From: a virus
Direction: 5' to 3' (one strand)
Virus record (IMG/VR): IMGVR_UViG_3300027996_002167
Span: 1-39,620 of that record
Length of the DNA: 39,620 nucleotides
Under the pieces are notes generated by a model that was not told the origin of the DNA, made no database searches, and worked only from the letters and a program-made list of their open reading frames with translations. Below are positions 28,366 to 35,466 of the stretch, one piece after another. The position numbers and the translations under genes were made by a program. Numbering within the stretch: position 1 is the stretch's first letter; the number at the start of each line of letters is the position of its first letter.

Positions 28366-28923
28366 TTAGATTAAACCACGAAAACAATCACCCACAGAAA
28401 CAATCTCTAAATCAAAGATTAAATCCTCACCAGCCAATGGATGGTTGGCATCTAGAACAACGGTGTTCTCTCTAACCTCTTTAACTCTAACACTTATAAC
28501 CCCCATTTCATTTTTAGCTTCAAGCATTTGCCCCACTTGTATAGAGTCTGGTACATATTGTTTATCAACTTCCTGGTAATTATCTTTTATTATATCACCG
28601 TAGGCTTCGTTGCAAGGTATATTTATGGTCTTTTTTTCACCTTGTTTCATACCTTGTAATGCTTTCTCAAATCCAGGTATTAGTGAACCCTCACCCAGCG
28701 TAACAGTTAATGGTTCTCCCCCAGTAGATGAATCAAAAACTTCATCATTTGTTAATTTACCTGTGTAATGCACTGAAACGGTACTACCTTCTTTAATAAT
28801 ATTATTTTCTGTTGTAACATCTTCATCTTTATGATTAACAACATAACTTCTAATGGCTTCACCCAAATCATAGTCGTTGGGATGTTTTTTAACCATGTCT
28901 TTTAAAAATTCAATAGTTTTCAT
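28366..28923 (-). CDS. FKBP-type (SlyD-like) peptidyl-prolyl isomerase, 185 aa
   Basis: An FKBP domain with inserted-flap arrangement: VSVHYTGKLTNDEVFDSS, PLTVTLGEGSLIPGFEKAL, GMKQGEKKTINIPCNEAYG, then VVLDANHPLAGEDLIFDLEIV. This is the SlyD layout, which adds chaperone activity. The first 35 residues (TIEFLKDMVKKHPNDYDLGE) are an extra helical segment of a type found in T4-like phage proteins. Cytoplasmic. It may assist folding of virion proteins. Confidence 0.92.
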   Translation of the reverse strand: MKTIEFLKDMVKKHPNDYDLGEAIRSYVVNHKDEDVTTENNIIKEGSTVSVHYTGKLTNDEVFDSSTGGEPLTVTLGEGSLIPGFEKALQGMKQGEKKTINIPCNEAYGDIIKDNYQEVDKQYVPDSIQVGQMLEAKNEMGVISVRVKEVRENTVVLDANHPLAGEDLIFDLEIVSVGDCFRGLI

Positions 28924-28965
28924 TTTTTTAATTTTATTAAAACCTTATTATATAATCCATTTATT

Positions 28966-29271
28966 TTAAATCCCATCATAGTATGATTTATAAATGAATA
29001 CTGGAGTATTCTCACCAACCCAAGAACCTATGATATTAAAATTAAAATGTTCAAGTGCCATTTCATATCTCCTGGAATCTTGTTCTTCAACTGATAATTT
29101 TAATTCCTCATCATCCAAAGGCATGTCGGGTTTTAAAATATCAATTATCTTTTCAACATCATAGGCCGCAACACAAAGATTTATTCTTTGGGCAACCCCA
29201 ATTATTGCATCATCAAAACCATCACACAATAATGCTTCTTCGTTGTATTCTGCTACTTCTTCTCTTTTCAT
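28966..29271 (-). CDS. Conserved phage protein, 101 aa
   Basis: Carries EEALLCDGFDDAIIGVAQRI and CVAAYDVEKIIDIL, with NFNIIGSWVGENTPVFIY near the end, a combination common in conserved phage proteins of unknown role. Acidic, soluble, alpha/beta. It overlaps the upstream gene by 4 bases (ATGA). Confidence 0.72.
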   Translation of the reverse strand: MKREEVAEYNEEALLCDGFDDAIIGVAQRINLCVAAYDVEKIIDILKPDMPLDDEELKLSVEEQDSRRYEMALEHFNFNIIGSWVGENTPVFIYKSYYDGI

Positions 29272-29696
29272 AATATTTCGATTTCAGCTTCTTCTTCTTG
29301 CTCTTTGTTATAAATTGTTTTAACGCTTTCATATAGGACTTCATACCTATCATACCCATAATTTCTTAAAAAACCAGAAAATGTTTGGATGTCACCCTTT
29401 CGTATCTCCATCTTATCCTTTTCAAAGTTAAAGGAAATACCAGCTATTGATTCTTCGGCAACCATATGTTTTTGCCAATCCTCTAATTGGTCAAATACCT
29501 TTTCATTAATGATGATATAAACATCATTATTAGTTTCAAACTTAACCAATGGTGTTGATTTTTGTAATTTAAAAATGGTCTTTTGTCTATTATCACAAAG
29601 ACATTTTACATTTACAACCTCATTTAACCCAGCCTTAATTAAACATTCATTAAAAATTAAATTAATGTCACTTGAAGATTCTTCATACCTACTCAT
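29268..29696 (-). CDS. Phage metallopeptidase-like protein without HExxH, 142 aa
   Basis: Contains VYIIINEKVFDQLEDWQKHM and VAEESIAGISFN, which resembles conserved phage proteins with a peptidase-like fold. Here the expected zinc site is replaced by VAEESI, so it is unlikely to be an active peptidase. The N-terminal half has two Cys (CLCDN). First gene of a unit under the promoter at 29738, and divergent to 29812-30471. Confidence 0.6.
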   Translation of the reverse strand: MSRYEESSSDINLIFNECLIKAGLNEVVNVKCLCDNRQKTIFKLQKSTPLVKFETNNDVYIIINEKVFDQLEDWQKHMVAEESIAGISFNFEKDKMEIRKGDIQTFSGFLRNYGYDRYEVLYESVKTIYNKEQEEEAEIEIL

Positions 29697-29737
29697 AATA
29701 AAATTTATTTATGATTTATAAAATGTTATTTACACCA

Positions 29738-29769
29738 CAAAGATAATATTTTTTTTTTAAAACAATCAA
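29738..29769 (-). promoter_or_regulatory. Bacteroidota-type promoter
   Basis: TATCTTTG at 29738-29745 on the minus strand, with TTG boxes 17 and 21 bases further upstream (29763-29765 and 29767-29769). It would transcribe 29268-29696 and the following genes. Confidence 0.5.
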
Positions 29770-29811
29770 CTTTTATTTATTTTTGTTGGGTTATTTATTA
29801 TATTTATCATT

Positions 29812-30471
29812 ATGTATCGTATAATAGTAACACAAAACGGAGTAGTTAAAAAAACAATTTATAAATCTAAAGATATAGAAAAATCATTTATTAGATTTAG
29901 AGAAATAAAAAAAGAGAATAAATCAGTATTGTTCCCAAAAGAACATATTAATACCAACGCCATAATACCAGTGAAATTTAAAATGCACATCGTTAAAGAT
30001 ACTGAAGAAGGTGACAAGTTTAGAGTTATAAGAGATGAATATGGGAAAACTAAGATTGAAGAACCAATACTTGGTAAATGGACAGTACTGGATGACCACC
30101 CATATAGGGTAGAAGAAAAGTTTTGGATGTATGGTAGAGATTCTAAAAAAAATAGAATTACAATACATGAAATTGTTAAACCATTAATGTTACATGCCTA
30201 TAAGAAAACAATGGTTAAACAAGTTATCATTGTACATAATAAACTAATATTTTATAATGAAGATGAGTTTGGTATGGTATTGTGTAAGTGTAAGAAAGAT
30301 GCACAAAGACTACACCATGCATTAGCTAAAGCATGTAAGAAAAATAAAATACATAGCATTATGTTTATGGGTACAGCTTGTGAAGTTGTAATATCAAGAA
30401 TGTATGACCTAATTAAAGAAAAAACTGGTTGGCCAATGAGTAAGATATATAGGAGAACAACCAGACCATAA
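29812..30471 (+). CDS. Hypothetical protein, 219 aa, plus strand
   Basis: One of three plus-strand genes. It starts MYRIIVTQNGVVKKTIYKSK. The first 130 residues form beta-rich segments (KWTVLDDHPYRVEEKFWMYG), and the C-terminus is basic with helices (KKDAQRLHHALAKACKKNKI) and ends GWPMSKIYRRTTRP. Basic C-terminus suggests nucleic-acid binding. The plus strand is read from a divergent region (29700-29811). Not recognised, but looks like a conserved phage protein. Confidence 0.7.
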   Translation: MYRIIVTQNGVVKKTIYKSKDIEKSFIRFREIKKENKSVLFPKEHINTNAIIPVKFKMHIVKDTEEGDKFRVIRDEYGKTKIEEPILGKWTVLDDHPYRVEEKFWMYGRDSKKNRITIHEIVKPLMLHAYKKTMVKQVIIVHNKLIFYNEDEFGMVLCKCKKDAQRLHHALAKACKKNKIHSIMFMGTACEVVISRMYDLIKEKTGWPMSKIYRRTTRP

Positions 30472-30472
30472 A

Positions 30473-30616
30473 TTATTTAATCAACTTTTGTTGTAGAGTT
30501 GTAACTATCTCCCCTAACTTCTCCTGTTCTTCAAACTCAAAACCCTCAAGCTTTAACTCAAATAATAAGTCTTCAATCCTATATAACAATGCCAATAGTT
30601 GATTACCCTTATCCAT
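30473..30616 (-). CDS. Small acidic helical protein, 47 aa
   Basis: The frame reads MDKGNQLLALLYRIEDLLFE and ends TTLQQKLIK. Two amphipathic helices with Leu at heptad spacing, so probably a small coiled-coil. It overlaps the upstream gene by 8 bases (30609-30616) and converges with the plus-strand gene, one base apart. Unrecognised. Confidence 0.5.
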   Translation of the reverse strand: MDKGNQLLALLYRIEDLLFELKLEGFEFEEQEKLGEIVTTLQQKLIK

Positions 30617-30920
30617 CAATAATTATTTCATTGTTGGGGTTATTTTTACCTTCATCTGCACCCAAACCAACATCAAAGTTTTTTGATAAGTCTTGAATTA
30701 TTTTATCAACATTTTTCATTTGTGATTCAGATAACAATTTAGGGTTAAGACACTCAATCCTTTCTTCCCCATCTGTTGGCATAAAGAATACAAGAACATT
30801 TAAACCCTTTTTCTTTATTAAGTTATCAACCGATTCTGTAAATGGTATTATTATTTCTTTATTTGTCATTACCTCTCTGTCAAGATAAAAAACTATAACT
30901 AATGGATGGTCCTTTTCCAT
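30609..30920 (-). CDS. Conserved phage protein, 103 aa
   Basis: Start chosen at MEKDHPLVIVFYLDREVM (30920); a longer frame would overlap the gene upstream. The body has an N-terminal strand, ESVDNLIKKKGLNVLVFFMP, GEERIECLNPKLLSESQM and an acidic tail. This is a recognised type of small phage protein without a known function, possibly an alpha/beta fold. Start is only four bases after the upstream stop. Confidence 0.7.
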   Translation of the reverse strand: MEKDHPLVIVFYLDREVMTNKEIIIPFTESVDNLIKKKGLNVLVFFMPTDGEERIECLNPKLLSESQMKNVDKIIQDLSKNFDVGLGADEGKNNPNNEIIIDG

Positions 30921-30924
30921 AATA

Positions 30925-31146
30925 CTAATCTTTATATTTAATTTCTTCAATGTTATTTCTTAAATCTTCCATTTTGTTCACCCAATCATCTGGGACAAAA
31001 TACTCACATAGTAAATAATTGATTATTTTGCCCTTATTAGCCACTTTAACAATAAAACCTTCTATTGGTCTGCCGTGACTTGTATCGATTAAATATACTA
31101 TAAATTCTGAGCCATCTGGCTTAATCTCTTTTGATACTATTTTCAT
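30925..31146 (-). CDS. Hypothetical protein, 73 aa
   Basis: Start chosen at MKIVSKEIKPDGSEFIVYL (31146); a second ATG at 31155 (MGNMKIV) is possible. The longer frame would start inside the terminator hairpin. The protein is a small beta-rich domain (EGFIVKVANKGKIINYLL) with a helical tail (VNKMEDLRNNIEEIKYKD). Not recognised. Confidence 0.6.
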   Translation of the reverse strand: MKIVSKEIKPDGSEFIVYLIDTSHGRPIEGFIVKVANKGKIINYLLCEYFVPDDWVNKMEDLRNNIEEIKYKD

Positions 31147-31193
31147 ATTTCCCATAAAAACAATATAATAATAATAAATTAAAATGTAAACAT

Positions 31194-31224
31194 TAAAAAA
31201 CCCCACATATAAAAATATGTGAGG
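31194..31224 (-). terminator. Rho-independent terminator after the DUF2828 gene
   Basis: Stem CCTCACATAT/ATATGTGGGG on the minus strand (one G-U pair) with a TTTT loop and a T-run at 31195-31200. It ends the DUF2828 transcript. The 3' region 31225-31301 holds no ORF. Confidence 0.85.
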
Positions 31225-31301
31225 TAACTTTCAGAATGTAGAGGAAATTAAATTAATTGAATTTGATTTAGTTTAAGTTGCTGAAAACATTCTTTATGGG
31301 T

Positions 31302-32747
31302 TTATACTTTAATAGCTGAATATCTATCTTGGTTTATAGTTTCTAACATAATTGACATTGGTGTCATTTCTTTTCCACCCAATATACTCTTAAGTATTGA
31401 TGGTGAAAAACCACTAACAAGTGAAGTACCAACTTCATCAAACTTAACGGGACAATTATCCTGTCTTGAATTTAAGTTCCAATAAACTATTTTTGGTGTC
31501 TCATAACCATGTTCACTATATAATGACGTAATCATTTCTTGAGCAGTCATATCCCACCCATTAATATTGTCTTCATATTTGGTGGCAACATCAAATTCCA
31601 TGTCAGACAATATTAGGATAATAGTTGGCATATCTTCTTTAGCGACATTATTCTTAACGGACTTATCTAATATAAGTTTAAATACAGATTCTATGTTAGT
31701 ATTATACCCCCATTCTGAATCTGATAACTGATTAAATCTATCAACCAAATTACCCTTTAAGTGTTGCAATTCTGGTTCTGCGGAAAAAGTTATAAAACTA
31801 TCCTTAAATGGACCAACATTTCTTTCAGAAATATACAACCCTAATGAGATTGCCACATCCATACAACTTACATTACCACTTCTACCAACTGGGCAATCCA
31901 TTGAACCAGAAACATCAACAAGAGGTAAAACCATTTCTTTGTTACCATCCATGAAGTCTGGAAGATTATTCCATTGTTGCATAGCACCAATGGAATTACC
32001 AAACTTTAGGTTTGTTGTCACATCATATGGGTAAATAGCACCAGTATTTATCTTCTCTGTACCATTAGAAACAGATTCAAGATAGTCACTAAACCTATCA
32101 CCATCATTCTTTGTGAATGCTCTCATGTAGCCAGACATGGCTTTTGATGGAACCTTACCATATTCTATCTTAGAAAACTCCTTATTGCACATAAGATTCT
32201 CTACCGTAGCAGAAAGACTTGCAAGGAGTTTTCTGTACTCTTTTGGCGTTTTTTTAAGATATTCTCTAATAGCTTTCGCTTGCTTCTTCTTAACTTGGTT
32301 TTTACCATTACCTCTTGGAAGCCACTTGGCACATAACCCATCACCATTTTCCAAAGCATTGGCTATCAACTCTAAGGCATCCTTTTCAAGGTCTGTACCA
32401 ACTAGTGTTAATACATCATCCCATCTACCATACTCTGGCATTAAATGTATATTCTTCTGTAACCCAGAAGAATTATATAATGCAAGATATTCAACAATAT
32501 CTCTATATGTCTGTCTTTCACCAGCACCACCTCTCACATCTCTAACCCAAAAAAGGATTTTCATTGCAATCAATGGGTTTGAGTCAAAAGCCTTTGAAAA
32601 TAAAGATAATTTTCTACGCTTTTCTGAACCCCTTAAGGCACCAATTTGAAAAAATAAATCCACACAACTATTAAGAGTAGTTGAATGTGTTGGCATACCA
32701 TTTTCTGTGAAGGTATCTTTATTTCTAAGTGCATCTATAAAGTTCAT
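31302..32747 (-). CDS. DUF2828-like, Ro60/TROVE-like plus von Willebrand A domain protein, 481 aa
   Basis: N-terminal helical repeats with FWVRDVRGGAGERQTYRDIV and HLMPEYGRWDDVLTL resemble TROVE/DUF2828 repeats, which form a ring that binds structured RNA. The C-terminal vWA domain has the MIDAS motif PLVDVSGSMDC, then LILSDMEFD. The length is typical. In bacteria Ro60 relatives bind Y RNAs and help degrade or repair RNA; a phage copy might bind phage or host RNA. Promoter and element E lie upstream, a terminator downstream. Specific target not shown. Confidence 0.88.
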   Translation of the reverse strand: MNFIDALRNKDTFTENGMPTHSTTLNSCVDLFFQIGALRGSEKRRKLSLFSKAFDSNPLIAMKILFWVRDVRGGAGERQTYRDIVEYLALYNSSGLQKNIHLMPEYGRWDDVLTLVGTDLEKDALELIANALENGDGLCAKWLPRGNGKNQVKKKQAKAIREYLKKTPKEYRKLLASLSATVENLMCNKEFSKIEYGKVPSKAMSGYMRAFTKNDGDRFSDYLESVSNGTEKINTGAIYPYDVTTNLKFGNSIGAMQQWNNLPDFMDGNKEMVLPLVDVSGSMDCPVGRSGNVSCMDVAISLGLYISERNVGPFKDSFITFSAEPELQHLKGNLVDRFNQLSDSEWGYNTNIESVFKLILDKSVKNNVAKEDMPTIILILSDMEFDVATKYEDNINGWDMTAQEMITSLYSEHGYETPKIVYWNLNSRQDNCPVKFDEVGTSLVSGFSPSILKSILGGKEMTPMSIMLETINQDRYSAIKV

Positions 32748-32799
32748 AATTTTTAATTTTTAATGGTAATAATAGTTAATAAATCTTGTCCAGGTCAAA

Positions 32800-32876
32800 G
32801 TTCAGTTCTTATTATGATATATAATTGATTATTGAGTGAAAAACTTCCTCAACCTAGGGTTGCTGAACCAACCCAA
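32800..32876 (-). promoter_or_regulatory. Repeated intergenic element, diverged copy E
   Basis: The block TTGGGTTGGTTCAGC, CCTAGG and the TTGAGG/ACTCAA palindrome with a degenerated spacer (GAAGTTTTTC) are present; the core has lost bases (ATAATAAGAACTGAAC). The outer GTTCAG/CTGAAC pairing is kept. It lies between the Bacteroidota-type promoter at 32882 and the DUF2828 gene, so in this case it would be part of the 5' leader. Confidence 0.65.
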
Positions 32877-32881
32877 CAACA

Positions 32882-32912
32882 CAAAGATATATAAGTTTTT
32901 TTAAAAACCAAA
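32882..32912 (-). promoter_or_regulatory. Bacteroidota-type promoter
   Basis: TTTG (32909-32912), 19-base spacer, TATCTTTG (32882-32889) on the minus strand. The surrounding 45 bases are duplicated at 33205-33250. Start near 32875, just before element E and the DUF2828 gene. Confidence 0.65.
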
Positions 32913-32922
32913 CTTTTTATGG

Positions 32923-33153
32923 TTATTTTTTATTTTTTTTCACAAACCTAACTAACGTACCCCCAATTTCCACTTCTATTAACTCTCTATGTGTGAATTT
33001 AGTTTCGGATGGATTAGATTTATAAAATAAATGTTCATCCATTTGTTTATGTCTCTTCTCTTCCAACTCATATACTAAGACTAAACCATCCTTATATATT
33101 TTTTCATTGGTAATGATTTCTGAAACTGTCTGTATTAAATCTTTATAATTCAA
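32923..33153 (-). CDS. Hypothetical protein, 76 aa (TTG start)
   Basis: Not recognised. The frame starts with TTG (MNYKDLIQTVSEI), since no ATG lies near its beginning. Helical N-terminus, then FTHRELIEVEIGGTLVRFVKKN. It lies between two copies of the promoter/leader block (32870-32912 and 33205-33250) and downstream of short element F. Confidence 0.5.
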   Translation of the reverse strand: MNYKDLIQTVSEIITNEKIYKDGLVLVYELEEKRHKQMDEHLFYKSNPSETKFTHRELIEVEIGGTLVRFVKKNKK

Positions 33154-33168
33154 ATTAGTGTCTTTTTT

Positions 33169-33214
33169 GTTCAGTCCTTTTTATAGTATATAATAGGTTA
33201 TTGAACCAACCCAA
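33169..33214 (-). promoter_or_regulatory. Repeated intergenic element, short copy F
   Basis: TTGGGTTGGTTCA, a short AT segment, and the core as CTATAAAAAGGACTGAAC. The inner palindrome is missing. GTTCA/TGAAC pairing is still possible. It sits 16 bases upstream of the gene at 33153. Confidence 0.65.
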
Positions 33215-33219
33215 CAACA

Positions 33220-33250
33220 CAAAGATATATAAGTTTTTTTAAAAACCAAA
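33220..33250 (-). promoter_or_regulatory. Bacteroidota-type promoter (duplicate)
   Basis: TTTG (33247-33250), 19-base spacer, TATCTTTG (33220-33227) on the minus strand, identical in sequence to the promoter at 32882-32912. Start near 33213, so element F would be in the leader. Confidence 0.65.
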
Positions 33251-33270
33251 CTTTTAAGGATTATTTTTAA

Positions 33271-33579
33271 TTAAAATCTTGTGAAGATGTTTTTAATGAA
33301 TAGTTTTGTTTTCTGACCGAATGTTTTTTCAATCTTTTTTATTCTTGTGGGGGTTTCTTTTACCTTTTCACCTAGACTACCTTTTAATTCATTAATGAAG
33401 TTTTTTTTCTTTACATTGGTTGTATGTTCCATACCCTTTATATCGTTAAGGACAACTTCAAGGGTTTCCACCCTTTCAAGTTTTTCTTGGTTTTCTATGT
33501 TTTTAATAAATTCTTTGTTTTGTTCTTTAAATTTAAAGAGAACTTCTTCTAGGGGTATTATTCTATCTTTTTTACTCAT
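33271..33579 (-). CDS. Lys/Glu-rich coiled-coil protein, 102 aa
   Basis: Not recognised. Long charged helices, e.g. LEEVLFKFKEQNKEFIKNIE and LERVETLEVVLNDIKG, with Lys-rich end (FGQKTKLFIKNIFTRF). Overlaps the Nudix gene upstream by 4 bases, so it is co-transcribed with it. Likely a coiled-coil adaptor. Confidence 0.6.
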   Translation of the reverse strand: MSKKDRIIPLEEVLFKFKEQNKEFIKNIENQEKLERVETLEVVLNDIKGMEHTTNVKKKNFINELKGSLGEKVKETPTRIKKIEKTFGQKTKLFIKNIFTRF

Positions 33580-34013
33580 TGAAGTATATTTTTAATTTTA
33601 TCCAGTGTTCCTGGAAATAATGGTTGGGGTAATGTATTTAAATCACACCACACATAATCAAGATGTTCATTATTTAAATTTGGTTTAAATTCTTTTCCGA
33701 CATAACCTTCGTAATAATAAAAATCTAAATTTTTAGCATCAGAAGGTTCCTTGTCTTTAAATTTATATGTGATATAATTAGGGTCTATGTTTATTTCTTC
33801 TTTAACTTCTCTTTGAAGTCCATCTAATATTCGTTCATCAAATTCAATGGCACCACTAACCAATGACCATGTGTTGGGTTCATCACCAATATCACTTCTT
33901 AACAATAATAAAACCCTTTCAGTATTTATGCATTTTATCAACACACCAGCGGCTACGTTTCGATTAGTCAATTTTCTGTATTCTTTTAATTTTTTTTTTA
34001 TAAACCCTTTCAT
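33576..34013 (-). CDS. Nudix hydrolase with capsid-targeting-like leader, 145 aa
   Basis: It hydrolyses nucleoside diphosphates linked to other groups. The Nudix box is complete: GAIEFDERILDGLQ followed by REVKEEINI, matching GX5EX7REUXEEXGU. The N-terminus MKGFIKKKLKEYRKL resembles the leaders at 21.5-23.8 kb; LKE fits L-x-E. This could be another packaged enzyme. Other phage Nudix proteins act on nucleotides or decap RNA. Confidence 0.88.
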   Translation of the reverse strand: MKGFIKKKLKEYRKLTNRNVAAGVLIKCINTERVLLLLRSDIGDEPNTWSLVSGAIEFDERILDGLQREVKEEINIDPNYITYKFKDKEPSDAKNLDFYYYEGYVGKEFKPNLNNEHLDYVWCDLNTLPQPLFPGTLDKIKNILQ

Positions 34014-34112
34014 AAATATAAATATTTACTTATTGCTCTTATATTACTATATTTCAGTATTGATAAATTTTTTAGGTTGTTTAACAACCATACATTATAC
34101 AAAGAACAAAAA

Positions 34113-34436
34113 ATGAGTGTTATGCAATTTATTATTTTTATTTTATTAGCTTATGGTATTACAAATATAATTGTATTTGGTTCAATATTCAAAGAATTTA
34201 GAGATTTTTTCGAAAAAAATAACCCAAATTTCTTTGGGATGTTATTTACCTGTCCATTATGTTTGAGCACCTGGGTTGGATTTTTCTTATCATCCGTTTT
34301 TATTTATTTTAATTTATATACACCAATGTCAAGTTATGGTTTGGACTTTCTCCCATTAATTATTTTTTTTGATGGGTGTCTTACCTCTGGTTGTGTTTGG
34401 TTAATCCATACACTACAAGAAAAGTTGGAAGTTTAA
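34113..34436 (+). CDS. DUF1360-like membrane protein, 107 aa
   Basis: Plus strand; start at MSVMQFIIFILLAYGITNII. Two or three transmembrane helices and a CPLCLSTWVG motif (CPxCL-x-W), the hallmark of DUF1360-type proteins. Two further Cys (GCLTSGC) could complete a metal site. It converges with 34433-35401, overlapping by 4 bases. Function of the family is unknown. Confidence 0.7.
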   Translation: MSVMQFIIFILLAYGITNIIVFGSIFKEFRDFFEKNNPNFFGMLFTCPLCLSTWVGFFLSSVFIYFNLYTPMSSYGLDFLPLIIFFDGCLTSGCVWLIHTLQEKLEV

Positions 34437-35401
34437 TGCTCACCCATTTTTTTATTTATGCAATCACCTAACTCACTAGATTTTTCTTTACTTGAGTACT
34501 GTTTAAGTTTATCAATTGTTTGTCTAACCCCACCTGGATTCTCTAAACAATCGGCTAAAGTGTGTGCTAATTTACTAGGATTATAATTTTTATATTTTTG
34601 AACAAAAGTGGTTAGAAAAAATGATATCATAAATAAAATAACTTCATAAAGTTTTGCACCAGTTGTTATTAATTCAAATACTGCTGCAAGTGCACCTTGC
34701 CCAGTTCCGAACAAGAAAGTATGAATCTCAGCCGCACCTTTGATTCCAACAAAAACAATTGCAGCATAAAATAGTGCACTTGCGACATTTTCTATTAGAC
34801 CCTTATTACTAAGTTTATTAATTATTTGTTTTGAGTTCGCATGTATTTCTTTTTGTCCCTTGGCTGTTGTTGAACGATTGTTAAATTGATAAATTGCCGC
34901 TATAGTATGGGCTATCGGTTTTAAAATTAACCAAGCAAGCTTCTCAAACGTCTTTTTAACTATTTTTTGAAACCATGACCCCGTTTCTTCCCCTATATTT
35001 TTCTTACTTATTTGGTCACCTTTCATAATTCCCTTTCTTCTAAGGTAATTAACTATTTTTGTAATTAGAGACCCCAGTATTTCAATAACCTTACCACCAC
35101 TTAATATTGCAGCTGCACTAAGAATGGCAACTCCAGCCTCATCAATTCTCCCATTATTACTAATATTAATTTCATTTTCATTTTCATTTATTATTTCTTC
35201 AATATTCACACCATGCTCCTCACAGGCTTCTAATATAAATCTATTAAATAACTGTTCTTCATCATCACTATTCATAACTGATTCTATTAACAACCTATTC
35301 CTATAACTTTTGGATGTTAATGAAGCAGTTTCAAGTAGATATTCTTTTTCTATTGACTTATTCTTTTCACGAATATTCTTTAATTTATCAAATCTTCTCA
35401 T
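34433..35401 (-). CDS. Probable membrane-associated virion protein, 322 aa
   Basis: The first 90 residues are charged helices with possible prohead-protease sites (YLLE, LLIE). Then hydrophobic, Ala/Gly-rich segments: GVAILSAAAILSGGKVIEIL, LAWLILKPIAHTIAAIY, ASALFYAAIVFVGIKGAAEI, LYEVILFMISFFLTTFV. The C-terminus is helical with Cys. Not recognised. The Gly-Ala-rich segments and leader sites suggest a virion internal or injected membrane protein (inference). Confidence 0.55.
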   Translation of the reverse strand: MRRFDKLKNIREKNKSIEKEYLLETASLTSKSYRNRLLIESVMNSDDEEQLFNRFILEACEEHGVNIEEIINENENEINISNNGRIDEAGVAILSAAAILSGGKVIEILGSLITKIVNYLRRKGIMKGDQISKKNIGEETGSWFQKIVKKTFEKLAWLILKPIAHTIAAIYQFNNRSTTAKGQKEIHANSKQIINKLSNKGLIENVASALFYAAIVFVGIKGAAEIHTFLFGTGQGALAAVFELITTGAKLYEVILFMISFFLTTFVQKYKNYNPSKLAHTLADCLENPGGVRQTIDKLKQYSSKEKSSELGDCINKKMGEH

Positions 35402-35437
35402 TTTAATATATTTTAATAATAAATATTAATTAAAATG

Positions 35438-35463
35438 AAAAAAACCCCATTTCTGAGGTTTCT
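35438..35463 (-). terminator. Rho-independent terminator
   Basis: AACCTC/GGGGTT stem with loop AGAAAT on the minus strand followed by seven T. It ends the unit with 35467-36114. Confidence 0.75.
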
Positions 35464-35466
35464 TTA

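Noticed and set aside
28319-28387. Hydrophobic N-terminal extension (MFSWFNLNEVFLVYW) of the holin-like protein
   Set aside because: It overlaps the end of the FKBP gene; the ATG at 28318 gives the typical charged N-terminus of the family.
31225-31301. Y-RNA-like small RNA next to the DUF2828 gene
   Set aside because: No tRNA-like or long paired stem was found; the stretch looks like a plain 3' untranslated region before the terminator.
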